Virus record (IMG/VR): IMGVR_UViG_3300027797_000147
Span: 1 to 23,387 of that record
DNA length: 23,387 bases
DNA from: a virus
Reading direction: 5' to 3' (one strand)
In this document: piece after piece, positions 5,525-11,346 of the stretch
Numbering within the stretch: the first letter of the stretch is position 1
Layout: every line of letters starts with the position of its first letter
Made by a program: the position numbers and the translations under genes
The notes under the pieces: model-generated
The model's database searches: none
Told to the model about the DNA's origin: nothing
Seen by the model: only the letters and a program-made list of their open reading frames with translations

Positions 5525-5595
5525 CTTCAGGTGAAGGAATCGGACCTTCATTGTCGGTTTCGGAAACCGCTCTACGACCACTATAGGAACCTGAA
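5525..5595 (-). tRNA. tRNA-Arg (anticodon CCG)
   Basis: 71 bases fold as a tRNA. The acceptor TTCAGGT/ACCTGAA has seven pairs, the D stem CTAT/GTAG encloses a GG loop, and the T stem GAAGG/CCTTC is perfect. The anticodon loop TTCCGAA gives CCG, reading CGG. Odd points: the anticodon stem has a G-A mismatch at 27-43, the T loop is TCCGATT (C at position 55 instead of the near-universal T), and the first pair is T-A. CCA is not encoded. It is probably co-transcribed with the gene ending at 5601. Confidence 0.8.
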
Positions 5596-5616
5596 AAGGC
5601 TTATAGTGCCTTTTTC
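5593..5616. repeat. inverted repeat spanning a stop codon and the tRNA-Arg 5' end
   Basis: GAAAAGGC (5593-5600) and GCCTTTTTC (5608-5616) can form an eight-pair stem with one bulge. On the minus strand the stop codon of the gene at 5601 is in the loop, and the distal arm reaches two or three bases into the tRNA. It could be a weak terminator or a fold competing with the acceptor stem. Confidence 0.55.
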
Positions 5617-5702
5617 AGCTTCTTCATTGCTCTATTAAACTTTAAGTACTTAATTGGGTTCTTCCACCATTTAAGTGGAAGCTTTACCTTCTTCTTTGTC
5701 AT
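5601..5702 (-). CDS. 33-aa basic peptide from an in-frame internal start
   Basis: Inside the membrane-protein gene, the sequence CAAGGAGATAAC-ATG places a consensus AAGGAG five bases before an in-frame ATG. The product, MTKKKVKLPLKWWKNPIKYL plus 13 residues, is about one third Lys/Arg with a WW pair, resembling a cationic amphipathic peptide. The SD is stronger than that of most full genes here. It may be a distinct nucleic-acid- or membrane-binding peptide, or the true gene if the membrane part is translated separately. Confidence 0.5.
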   Translation of the reverse strand: MTKKKVKLPLKWWKNPIKYLKFNRAMKKLKKAL

Positions 5703-5942
5703 GTTATCTCCTTGTAAGTGTATTTCATTTACTGGTTCTTTAGACCAGTGTATGTAAGATCTAATATAAACTGCTCCGTATGCTATTGCTGCAAGAATAA
5801 ATCCGTACTGCTCAGTAGTAATTGCATACACAGTCCATAGACATTCATTTACTAATAATACAAGCCAAGCCCATATGACTTTACGTCCTACAAAAAATGT
5901 TCCTGTTACGCCAATGGCTGCCAATACATATGACCAATACAT
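5601..5942 (-). CDS. PnuC-like small membrane protein (113 aa)
   Basis: Residues 1-68 contain three hydrophobic helices rich in Trp and Tyr (about 4-19, 22-42, 47-62). This resembles the short transporter-like membrane proteins seen in actinophages; similarity to the PnuC nicotinamide riboside transporter is only in general character. The remaining 45 residues are cytoplasmic and strongly basic. The ATG overlaps the preceding stop (TAATG). A perfect internal ribosome site lies in frame before Met81, so the basic tail is probably also made separately. Confidence 0.75.
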   Translation of the reverse strand: MYWSYVLAAIGVTGTFFVGRKVIWAWLVLLVNECLWTVYAITTEQYGFILAAIAYGAVYIRSYIHWSKEPVNEIHLQGDNMTKKKVKLPLKWWKNPIKYLKFNRAMKKLKKAL

Positions 5943-6034
5943 TATAAGTTTTCTTGATCTATCTCTTCAGTTAAATCCAAGTCTTTTATGTCGCCTAAAT
6001 CAAAGTATGCTTCAAAATTATCTAAGATACCCAT
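5942..6034 (-). CDS. acidic microprotein (30 aa)
   Basis: MGILDNFEAYFDLGDIKDLD and ten more residues; highly acidic and amphipathic. CCAAGGAATAAG upstream is a good ribosome site and the stop overlaps the next start (TAATG). Only one base separates it from the upstream stop at 6036. Its acidity next to the very basic 33-residue peptide downstream is notable, but no interaction can be shown from sequence. Confidence 0.6.
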   Translation of the reverse strand: MGILDNFEAYFDLGDIKDLDLTEEIDQENL

Positions 6035-6035
6035 G

Positions 6036-6263
6036 TTACTTATTCCTTGGAATTAGTGATTGAGGTCCTTCTGTACCAAAGATAGACTTTGCAATTGGTA
6101 CACAATTAGGTACCTTCTTGCCGTTCTTATCTTTCATCCCCAGCTGCTTGTATCCTCGCCAGCAGGCTTTCTGGATGTTATCCCAATTGTCTTCCTGCTC
6201 ATTGTCGGATTCGTATCCCTTTGAGATCTCTTCATCTGTTAATTCAATATTGTTGTTATCCAT
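6036..6263 (-). CDS. conserved phage-type small protein (75 aa)
   Basis: The C-terminal half, CWRGYKQLGMKDKNGKKVPN followed by CVP, is a motif I recognise from many phage small proteins of unknown function (CW-GY-G-K-NG-PNCVP). The preferred start is ATG at 6263, four bases after the upstream stop; a frame reaching back to 6317 is open but would overlap the upstream gene by 50 bases. The N-terminal part is acidic. Role unknown. Confidence 0.75.
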   Translation of the reverse strand: MDNNNIELTDEEISKGYESDNEQEDNWDNIQKACWRGYKQLGMKDKNGKKVPNCVPIAKSIFGTEGPQSLIPRNK

Positions 6264-6267
6264 AAAC

Positions 6268-6540
6268 CTATTGTACCATTTCTGCTTCTTTAAGCCATTG
6301 GTCATCCCAAAGTCCAATTAAAGATTTATTCCCAATATCATCAAAGTAATAACGCCCTGTGTCACTGTTATGTGTCCATCCGTACCACATGTCACCTTCC
6401 ATCCAGCTAAGTGAGGCGGTCTTCATAGCATCTGGATCACTCATAATGCTATCTAAATGATCATACATATGAACTTCATCAAATACTGCATGCCTTAGCG
6501 TATCCCACCTAAATATTCTATTAACTAACCAATCAATCAT
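6268..6540 (-). CDS. Trp-rich hypothetical protein (90 aa)
   Basis: 90 residues beginning MIDWLVNRIFRWDTLRHAVF. Many aromatic residues and a strand-turn segment (MWYGWTHNSDTGRYYFDDIG) suggest a small WW-like or beta-sheet fold. GGAGTAAAAA gives a clear ribosome site. Only three bases separate it from the stop of the upstream dioxygenase, so the two are in one operon. No family name can be given. Confidence 0.7.
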   Translation of the reverse strand: MIDWLVNRIFRWDTLRHAVFDEVHMYDHLDSIMSDPDAMKTASLSWMEGDMWYGWTHNSDTGRYYFDDIGNKSLIGLWDDQWLKEAEMVQ

Positions 6541-6543
6541 TTT

Positions 6544-7209
6544 TTACTCCAGATCTTTGCTAAATTGAGATACATCCGAGTTTCCATTTTTCATTTCATA
6601 TTGTGGAACTTGTAATTCAAATCTTCTTAACTCTTCCAGGGTAGGGTTGTTTGGGTCCACTGCCCACATTTCTTTATAATGATATTTTTCTTTAACCAAG
6701 AATACGCTTGCAATAGCTCTTCTACCAGATATAACCTCAGTTACGCCATGTCTTACTTTATTGCCAAATATTAATACGCTTCCTTTTTTTGGTCTAATCG
6801 TGACATCATAATCTGGAAAGAATATGTCTCCGCCCTCAAAGTCTTCTGGATCACAAAGGTAGGCAAGTATTGTAGCGCTTACTTGCTCGTATGTTCCGTC
6901 AGGCATTGCCATAAAGTCTGTGTGTGGCCCATAGCCTGGTCCTGGACCTCTATTGTGTATAAAGGTTAACTTTGCTAATTTATATTTTACTGCATTTAAA
7001 TGCAAATGGTTTTTGTACCACACATCGAGACATTTAAATATTGCATCGTCTGTATCATCAAGGTACTGCTTTGTGTCAATTACAGCAGTTACCATGTCAT
7101 CATGATTTGGAGTTTTTTCCCAATCAGTAAGAGATTCTAGAAATTCATCAGCATTATCTAAAGCATCTTCAAAATACCAAATCTCGTCTGACATCTTTAT
7201 AGCATTCAT
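6544..7209 (-). CDS. 2OG-Fe(II) dioxygenase, prolyl-4-hydroxylase-like (221 aa)
   Basis: The double-stranded beta-helix core carries the iron ligands HTD (His96, Asp98) and His154, and the 2-oxoglutarate-binding Arg is in SGRRA (163-164). Between them are the family hallmarks ILAYL, FEGGDIFF and KKGSVLIFGNKVRHGV. P4H-type enzymes couple oxidative decarboxylation of 2-oxoglutarate to hydroxylation of a protein, nucleic-acid or small-molecule substrate; the substrate here is unknown. AGGGGAT precedes ATG 7209. One of four such proteins in the window. Confidence 0.9.
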   Translation of the reverse strand: MNAIKMSDEIWYFEDALDNADEFLESLTDWEKTPNHDDMVTAVIDTKQYLDDTDDAIFKCLDVWYKNHLHLNAVKYKLAKLTFIHNRGPGPGYGPHTDFMAMPDGTYEQVSATILAYLCDPEDFEGGDIFFPDYDVTIRPKKGSVLIFGNKVRHGVTEVISGRRAIASVFLVKEKYHYKEMWAVDPNNPTLEELRRFELQVPQYEMKNGNSDVSQFSKDLE

Positions 7210-7230
7210 TTAATATCCCCTGTCTTATTT

Positions 7231-7863
7231 TTAATCATAATGTTTTCTCTTCCATGAGTTTTTCTTATACCAATCAATTGGCATTGATCTACGATACTTT
7301 TTTGAATTTTCAAAAAGTCCCGCCTCTACTTCTGCTTTCCATGAATCATTATTAAAAGGAATTATTTGAGCTATTGGTGTGCCAGCTTTTATGACGCCCT
7401 CAAATCCCTTCTGTATATAAAATGGTATTGCTCCATGGGGAACTATTGTAAACTCTCCATCTATTATTCCACTTAAAGTTATAAATGGCAAATCATATCT
7501 GTTTAAAGGGTGTGTAAGTACTATGCTTGATCCAGCAGGAATATGTATGGCAACACAAAAATCCCATGCAAACTCTATTTCATAATGATTGAAGGGTATT
7601 GTATTTATATTTCGAGCATCCCTAAAAGATCCTTTGTATATTGTACCATCCGATAACTTTATTTCTGGAGTTTCATTATTAAGGCTAACATGCAAATCAT
7701 TTGGTAAGGTTATAATATATCCAGATGTAAAGGCATCTAAAAAAGGAACACATTGTTTTAGATCTTTAGATGTGCTCTTTTTATACCATTCTGGAATAAA
7801 ACTTTTAGCTGGCAATATTGGGTTGTTGCTAAAAGTTTCATATCCAATAACATTTTTAGACAA
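7231..7863 (-). CDS. conserved phage protein of unknown function, IPEWYK type (210 aa)
   Basis: 210 residues. The N-terminal pattern PAKSFIPEWYKK ... VPFLDAFTSGYIITLPND is one I recognise from marine and freshwater phages, where it is annotated hypothetical, often near 2OG oxygenases. The later part (HIPAGSSIVLTHPLNR, GFEGVIKAGTPIAQIIPF) is beta-rich, cupin-like in look. The start appears to be TTG at 7863, one base after the glutathione peroxidase stop, with little SD, so it likely relies on coupling. Confidence 0.8.
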   Translation of the reverse strand: MSKNVIGYETFSNNPILPAKSFIPEWYKKSTSKDLKQCVPFLDAFTSGYIITLPNDLHVSLNNETPEIKLSDGTIYKGSFRDARNINTIPFNHYEIEFAWDFCVAIHIPAGSSIVLTHPLNRYDLPFITLSGIIDGEFTIVPHGAIPFYIQKGFEGVIKAGTPIAQIIPFNNDSWKAEVEAGLFENSKKYRRSMPIDWYKKNSWKRKHYD

Positions 7864-7864
7864 T

Positions 7865-8332
7865 TTAGATATTCTGTAAGGCTAATTCTATTACGTTTTC
7901 CATTTCTTCTGGAGTAACATGTGGAGACATTGCTGTAAATTCATTATCATTAACAATAAATTTAGTAAAGTTCCATGGGATTTCATCAAACTCTGCTTTA
8001 GAAACTAAATATTTAAATAGTGGGTGTGCATCTTCACCATTAACATTAATTTTTGTAGACATTAAAAAGTCTACGCCGTATTTTGTTTGACAAAAATCTT
8101 TAATTTCTGAATCTGTTCCAGGCTCCTGCTCATTAAATTGATTGCATGGAAAGCCAATCACTACAAGCTTGTCGTCCGCATACTTTTTGCTAAGAGCCTG
8201 AAGACCTTCGTACTGAACAGTAAAGCCACAATTGCTTGCAACGTTTACCAATAATAAAGTATTTTCTTTAAATTTTGATAGTTCAACAACGTTACCGTTG
8301 TTATCTGTAAAGCTATAATCATATACTGACAC
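7865..8332 (-). CDS. thioredoxin-dependent glutathione peroxidase (155 aa)
   Basis: Full-length GPx fold. The peroxidatic Cys35 is in VNVASNCGFT (Cys, not selenocysteine). Gln65 in FPCNQF, Trp120 and Asn121 in PWNFTKF complete the catalytic tetrad. Cys81 in FCQTKYGVDF matches the resolving cysteine of the non-selenium, thioredoxin-reduced subclass. It would reduce hydrogen peroxide or lipid peroxides in the cytoplasm. It starts with GTG preceded by AAAGGAG and has its own consensus promoter. The phage thioredoxin at 16715 could be its electron donor. Peroxidases are unusual in phages. Confidence 0.92.
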   Translation of the reverse strand: MSVYDYSFTDNNGNVVELSKFKENTLLLVNVASNCGFTVQYEGLQALSKKYADDKLVVIGFPCNQFNEQEPGTDSEIKDFCQTKYGVDFLMSTKINVNGEDAHPLFKYLVSKAEFDEIPWNFTKFIVNDNEFTAMSPHVTPEEMENVIELALQNI

Positions 8333-8371
8333 AATAATCTCCTTTTTATGGCAAAGTTGCCTTATATCTAT

Positions 8372-8400
8372 ATAATACTATTTATTGATTAATCTGTCAA
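8372..8400 (-). promoter_or_regulatory. promoter of the glutathione peroxidase gene
   Basis: TTGACA (8395-8400) and TATTAT (8372-8377) are 17 bases apart on the minus strand. The -35 is formed by the last codons of the upstream gene. The leader of about 33 bases contains a small GGCA/TGCC hairpin just before the AGGAG site. Confidence 0.8.
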
Positions 8401-8616
8401 TGGCCTATATCTGTCTTCATCCATTATAATTTCATAGTAAAGCATCTCTGGTACATCATGTCCCGCCTTAAAATGTTCATGAAGGTGAAGGAATAGGTGT
8501 TCGTCATCCTTAATAGTTTCAGATTCTTCTGAAAGCAGGCAGGCTGCACAATAAATATATCCTTCTACATGCGGGTATATGTATATATCGCTGTCAAAAA
8601 ACCTACTGTAAGCCAA
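8389..8616 (-). CDS. zinc-finger-like small protein (75 aa)
   Basis: CAAC at residues 23-26 and a His cluster HLFLHLHEHFKAGH at 40-53 give a Cys2/His zinc-binding pattern common in actinophage small proteins. The only plausible start is TTG at 8616, three bases after the upstream stop, with GGGAT as a weak SD. The stop is followed directly by the peroxidase promoter. Function unknown; metal binding inferred. Confidence 0.75.
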   Translation of the reverse strand: MAYSRFFDSDIYIYPHVEGYIYCAACLLSEESETIKDDEHLFLHLHEHFKAGHDVPEMLYYEIIMDEDRYRPLTD

Positions 8617-8619
8617 AAT

Positions 8620-8745
8620 TTATCCCATGTACTTGAAATGAAAATGTTTTTCACATACATCTATTACTGTGCCAGTTAGTGGCTCGGGCTCTGAATATTT
8701 GCTTTCTGATGGGCAATAAAAGCAAGGTGGCATGTTATCTATCAT
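8620..8745 (-). CDS. zinc-knuckle microprotein (41 aa), leaderless
   Basis: MIDNMPPCFYCPSESKYSEP and 21 more residues, with CFYC (8-11) and CEKHFH (31-36) as a likely zinc site. The mRNA should start at the ATG: TATAAT ends six bases upstream, and the TG of an extended -10 comes from the stop codon of the preceding dioxygenase gene. There is no SD. It is co-transcribed with the zinc protein at 8616. Confidence 0.7.
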   Translation of the reverse strand: MIDNMPPCFYCPSESKYSEPEPLTGTVIDVCEKHFHFKYMG

Positions 8746-8751
8746 GTCTAT

Positions 8752-8760
8752 ATTATATCA
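8752..8760 (-). promoter_or_regulatory. leaderless extended -10 promoter
   Basis: TGATATAAT on the minus strand: TGA is the stop codon of the dioxygenase gene and TATAAT (8752-8757) follows at once. Six bases separate it from ATG 8745. No clear -35; the extended TG likely compensates. Confidence 0.7.
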
Positions 8761-9333
8761 GTTTTTATCATAAAAAGAGTTTGGGTGCTCATATACATAA
8801 GTTTGAGTCATGTATCTATTTCCGCTTAATATCTCTAATACCTCATGCTGCTTGTCACTTGGAAAAACTACCATTGAACCAGCCTTTGGCTTTATGCATA
8901 AGTCATCATGAATAAAATCAATTTCTCCACCAGTGTATTCATCATTTATATAAAGTATAGCGGTCAAGGATGGCTTTACTGGGTTGCCATCTTTTTTTAC
9001 ATAGCTGTATGCATCGCTATGTGCTGACATTTTAGATCCAGCATTGTACTCTCTAATCAAAAGCCAGTCTTGCCCTACATTTTCATCATTAAAATTTAAT
9101 CCGTTACATGCAGAATATTCTGCTACACAGTCAAAAAATACTTTTATTGCTTTTGAGTGTAGGTCTTCTCCATTACGTAAAAATGCAGATCTTCCAATTA
9201 TTGTCTCTCCTCCGCCCTTATTGGTATAGTATTCCCACCTGTCTTCTTGAATACCATCAATTAGTTCGTTTGGGTTTTCTAAAACATTTTCCCATTCCCA
9301 GATACCATTTTTTTTGTTAATTACTTTATTCAT
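8758..9333 (-). CDS. 2OG-Fe(II) dioxygenase, prolyl-4-hydroxylase-like (191 aa)
   Basis: Iron ligands are HSD (His105, Asp107) and His163; Arg173 in SGNRY binds 2-oxoglutarate. The signature AILYINDEYTGGEIDF and KPKAGSMVVFPS are typical of the P4Hc/2OG-FeII_Oxy_3 group. GAGGTAAATA precedes ATG 9333, which lies within the end of the 42-aa zinc peptide gene. It belongs to the unit led by tRNA-Asn/tRNA-Lys, the phosphatase and the dNMP kinase. Substrate unknown. Confidence 0.9.
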   Translation of the reverse strand: MNKVINKKNGIWEWENVLENPNELIDGIQEDRWEYYTNKGGGETIIGRSAFLRNGEDLHSKAIKVFFDCVAEYSACNGLNFNDENVGQDWLLIREYNAGSKMSAHSDAYSYVKKDGNPVKPSLTAILYINDEYTGGEIDFIHDDLCIKPKAGSMVVFPSDKQHEVLEILSGNRYMTQTYVYEHPNSFYDKN

Positions 9334-9454
9334 TATTTACCTCAATCATTTTATTGCACCTTATGCATGCCTGATAAGTTTTACCAGTAAATGGGCAGGA
9401 CCCTGCTTTTTCAAAGCTGTGTCTTTTAATACTACAAATTAATAATCTAAGCAT
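9326..9454 (-). CDS. zinc-knuckle microprotein (42 aa), paralogue of 2918-3055
   Basis: MLRLLICSIKRHSFEKAGSC and 22 more residues. It shares with the peptide at 2918-3055 the plan LLIC-xxxx-H ... P[FY]TGxxYxxCxRC, ending in CIRC (30-33). The ATG overlaps the dNMP kinase stop by eight bases (ATGCTTAG). The related copy elsewhere in the window makes both more credible and suggests a small phage zinc-protein family. Function unknown. Confidence 0.75.
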   Translation of the reverse strand: MLRLLICSIKRHSFEKAGSCPFTGKTYQACIRCNKMIEVNNE

Positions 9455-9992
9455 TTTTCTTCTCCCATAACATATCTATTATATTGTTTAAGTCTACCAC
9501 ACTATAGTCATTATCAATTATATTATGAAAATTATAGTCGTCTAAATCTGTTTCAGAAGAATGATTTGTTACTGGACCAACCCCACTTCTATTTATTCTC
9601 CATACCTGTCCGCCAATTCTTTTTATGGCATCTGCTTCATTTTTAAATCTTACGTCACTAATAACAACCCTATCTTCTTTAACACTATTTAAAGTAAGGT
9701 CTACCCAAAAGTTAATTCCAAACATGTCTCTTCCTATTTCTGTTCCAAAAACCTGAAGTAACCTACGTATCTCTGGAGCATCCTCTTTTGATTTATCTAA
9801 TCCATAAGCATCTACTAAATCTTTGTATCTAAAATTTCCTATTTCATCTGAAGACACTATGGGATTAAGCTTATACATAGCTTCTTTCATTGGTGCAGCA
9901 AATGAGTACCGTGTAAACATGTGATGCTCTACTAACCTATCTGCGGCAGTATCTTTACCCGATCTAGCGTAACCAGATAAGCCTATAATCAT
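9447..9992 (-). CDS. deoxynucleoside monophosphate kinase, T4 gp1-like (181 aa)
   Basis: Begins MIIGLSGYARSGKDT, with a Walker A P-loop GLSGYARSGKDT at residues 4-15. The LQVFGTEIGRDMFG and VVISDVRFKNEAD motifs match the phage dNMP kinase family, which phosphorylates dNMPs to dNDPs for phage DNA synthesis. An upstream-extended frame to 10049 exists, but ATG 9992 overlaps the phosphatase stop as ATGA and follows GGGGTAAAGAG. Cytoplasmic. It is coupled to the PseT-like phosphatase, a typical nucleic-acid-metabolism pairing. Confidence 0.88.
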   Translation of the reverse strand: MIIGLSGYARSGKDTAADRLVEHHMFTRYSFAAPMKEAMYKLNPIVSSDEIGNFRYKDLVDAYGLDKSKEDAPEIRRLLQVFGTEIGRDMFGINFWVDLTLNSVKEDRVVISDVRFKNEADAIKRIGGQVWRINRSGVGPVTNHSSETDLDDYNFHNIIDNDYSVVDLNNIIDMLWEKKNA

Positions 9993-10459
9993 CTCTTTAC
10001 CCCATCCCATGTTCCTATTTTTGTTGTAGGAATACCATTTTCTTCCCATAATTTAATTATACTAGGATTATCATCCACTGCATGTTTTATTTCCCAGTAC
10101 TCATTTATATGTTGAAGTATATCTTTTTTGACTTCATAGTCTTCCCTATAATCGTCATCTTGCCTCATAAATAAAACGTCGTGTGGGACGTCATTGTTTT
10201 TAAGCCATCTAGAAGTTAACGCTCTATATTTTTCTTTTCTAGCAGTAACTATAATAATATCTAAATCATTACACACTTGCCAGACCATATCCACGACATC
10301 TTTATGTGGATCACAGCTCACAGATTGTTTATGAAATAAATCATAATTTTTTTTAAATGATTCAGTTGATCTGTCTTGATTTAATATATAATGAAGTATT
10401 GGATCAACATCAACCAGTGTTCCGTCTACGTCAAATATCCACGCTGGTCTTCTCATCAT
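9989..10459 (-). CDS. HAD polynucleotide 3'-phosphatase, PseT/Pnkp C-terminal-like (156 aa)
   Basis: HAD motif I is WIFDVDGTLVD (nucleophile Asp10, acid Asp12), motif II IIIVTAR, and motif IV AVDDNPS. The SCDPHKDV and YRALTSRWL segments resemble the phosphatase half of T4 polynucleotide kinase-phosphatase. The kinase half is absent. Such enzymes remove 3' phosphates from RNA or DNA ends so they can be ligated, for instance in tRNA repair. ATG 10459 (or 10456) follows GAGGTAAG; an open frame into tRNA-Lys is not real. The gene lies 42 bases after tRNA-Lys with no terminator between. Confidence 0.85.
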   Translation of the reverse strand: MMRRPAWIFDVDGTLVDVDPILHYILNQDRSTESFKKNYDLFHKQSVSCDPHKDVVDMVWQVCNDLDIIIVTARKEKYRALTSRWLKNNDVPHDVLFMRQDDDYREDYEVKKDILQHINEYWEIKHAVDDNPSIIKLWEENGIPTTKIGTWDGVKR

Positions 10460-10501
10460 CAAACACTTACCTCGTTTTCCTCGTATCAATAAATCTATCC
10501 G

Positions 10502-10574
10502 TGTCCCCAGATGGGCTCGAACCATCGACCCGCAGATTAAAAGTCTGCTGCTCTACCAACTGAGCTATAAGAAC
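10502..10574 (-). tRNA. tRNA-Lys (anticodon TTT)
   Basis: 73 bases. The D arm GCTC-AGTTGGTA-GAGC, anticodon arm GCAGA-CTTTTAA-TCTGC and T arm GATGG-TTCGAGC-CCATC are all intact; the anticodon TTT reads AAA/AAG. The acceptor GTTCTTA/TGGGGAC contains three G-U pairs, which is unusual. Discriminator A, CCA not encoded. Only one base separates it from tRNA-Asn upstream, so both come from one transcript. Confidence 0.95.
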
Positions 10575-10575
10575 G

Positions 10576-10648
10576 CTGTCCCACCTGGCCTCGATCCAGG
10601 GACATTCGAATTAACAGTTCGACGCTCTACCAACTGAGCTATGGGACA
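10576..10648 (-). tRNA. tRNA-Asn (anticodon GTT)
   Basis: 73 bases. Acceptor TGTCCCA/TGGGACA perfect, D arm GCTC/GAGC, anticodon arm TCGAA-CTGTTAA-TTCGA with GTT reading AAC/AAT, and T stem CCTGG/CCAGG with loop ATCGAGG (first base A rather than T). Discriminator G, CCA not encoded. It is ten bases behind its promoter's -10 box. Confidence 0.95.
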
Positions 10649-10657
10649 CTTAACCTA

Positions 10658-10686
10658 AGTATAGTATTTTATAGCAGAAAGGTCAA
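10658..10686 (-). promoter_or_regulatory. promoter of the tRNA-Asn/tRNA-Lys unit
   Basis: TTGACC (10681-10686) and TATACT (10658-10663) on the minus strand, 17 bases apart, nine bases before the tRNA-Asn 5' end. With no terminator after the tRNAs it should also drive the phosphatase and kinase genes. Confidence 0.85.
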
Positions 10687-10692
10687 TAGATA

Positions 10693-11346
10693 TTATGCTA
10701 TTGGCTTATAATTAATTAAGTTTAAAACACGATCAGAATCAAAGCCTTCGAACGCTCTAGTCTCATCTGAAGTTGCCCAAAAAATTATGGCGTATTTCTT
10801 GCCACTTTCAATTTTTTTCCCACCATGCCATAGATCTGCTGGAAACAAAGATATTTCTCTGGCTTTAGGTTTAAAGCAAACGCCACCCATGGAATCTTCA
10901 TACAATGGGAAAAATGATTCAGGAACAAACTCTTCTAAAAATGTTGCTTCCCCACCCTCATAATCATCATTAAGGTATAAAACTCCACTATAAGACAAAG
11001 AAGAAAATTCTCCATGCATGTCTTGGTGTATTCTTAGCTGTATATCTTCGCTAAGTCTGGTTAATGAAAACCCATAAAAATATTGAGGTATGTCTGAAGG
11101 TAGCACCTCGTTTTGTGCAGACATAAACTTATCTGCATATTTTAAACAGATTTCTTCTATGTCTTTAAACATTGTAGCTGGTTTTTCATCTGGGAAAACG
11201 GCTCTAATTGCTAGCCCTTTGCCAAATGCAACTCCCACTCTGTGTCTAAACATATCTGTGTCTACGCCATTTGTATCTATCCAGCTTATAAAAAAATCAG
11301 CATCTTCTTTGCTTATAAAATCTTCAACTATTTTTAATTTATCCAT
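10693..11346 (-). CDS. 2OG-Fe(II) dioxygenase, prolyl-4-hydroxylase-like (217 aa)
   Basis: Iron ligands HQD (His107, Asp109) and His174 with the hallmark YSGVLYLNDDYEGGEATF. The expected 2-oxoglutarate-binding Arg is replaced by Lys in SGKKYAIIFW (183-184), a substitution known from some relatives (for example human prolyl-4-hydroxylases use Lys). The ATG overlaps the stop of the double dioxygenase by eight bases and GAGGAAT precedes it. Last gene of the sulfotransferase/dioxygenase operon. Substrate unknown. Confidence 0.9.
   Translation of the reverse strand: MDKLKIVEDFISKEDADFFISWIDTNGVDTDMFRHRVGVAFGKGLAIRAVFPDEKPATMFKDIEEICLKYADKFMSAQNEVLPSDIPQYFYGFSLTRLSEDIQLRIHQDMHGEFSSLSYSGVLYLNDDYEGGEATFLEEFVPESFFPLYEDSMGGVCFKPKAREISLFPADLWHGGKKIESGKKYAIIFWATSDETRAFEGFDSDRVLNLINYKPIA

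Noticed and set aside
5601-5942. Firm assignment as PnuC transporter
   Set aside because: Only three helices, much shorter than PnuC, and no conserved substrate-site motif can be recognised.
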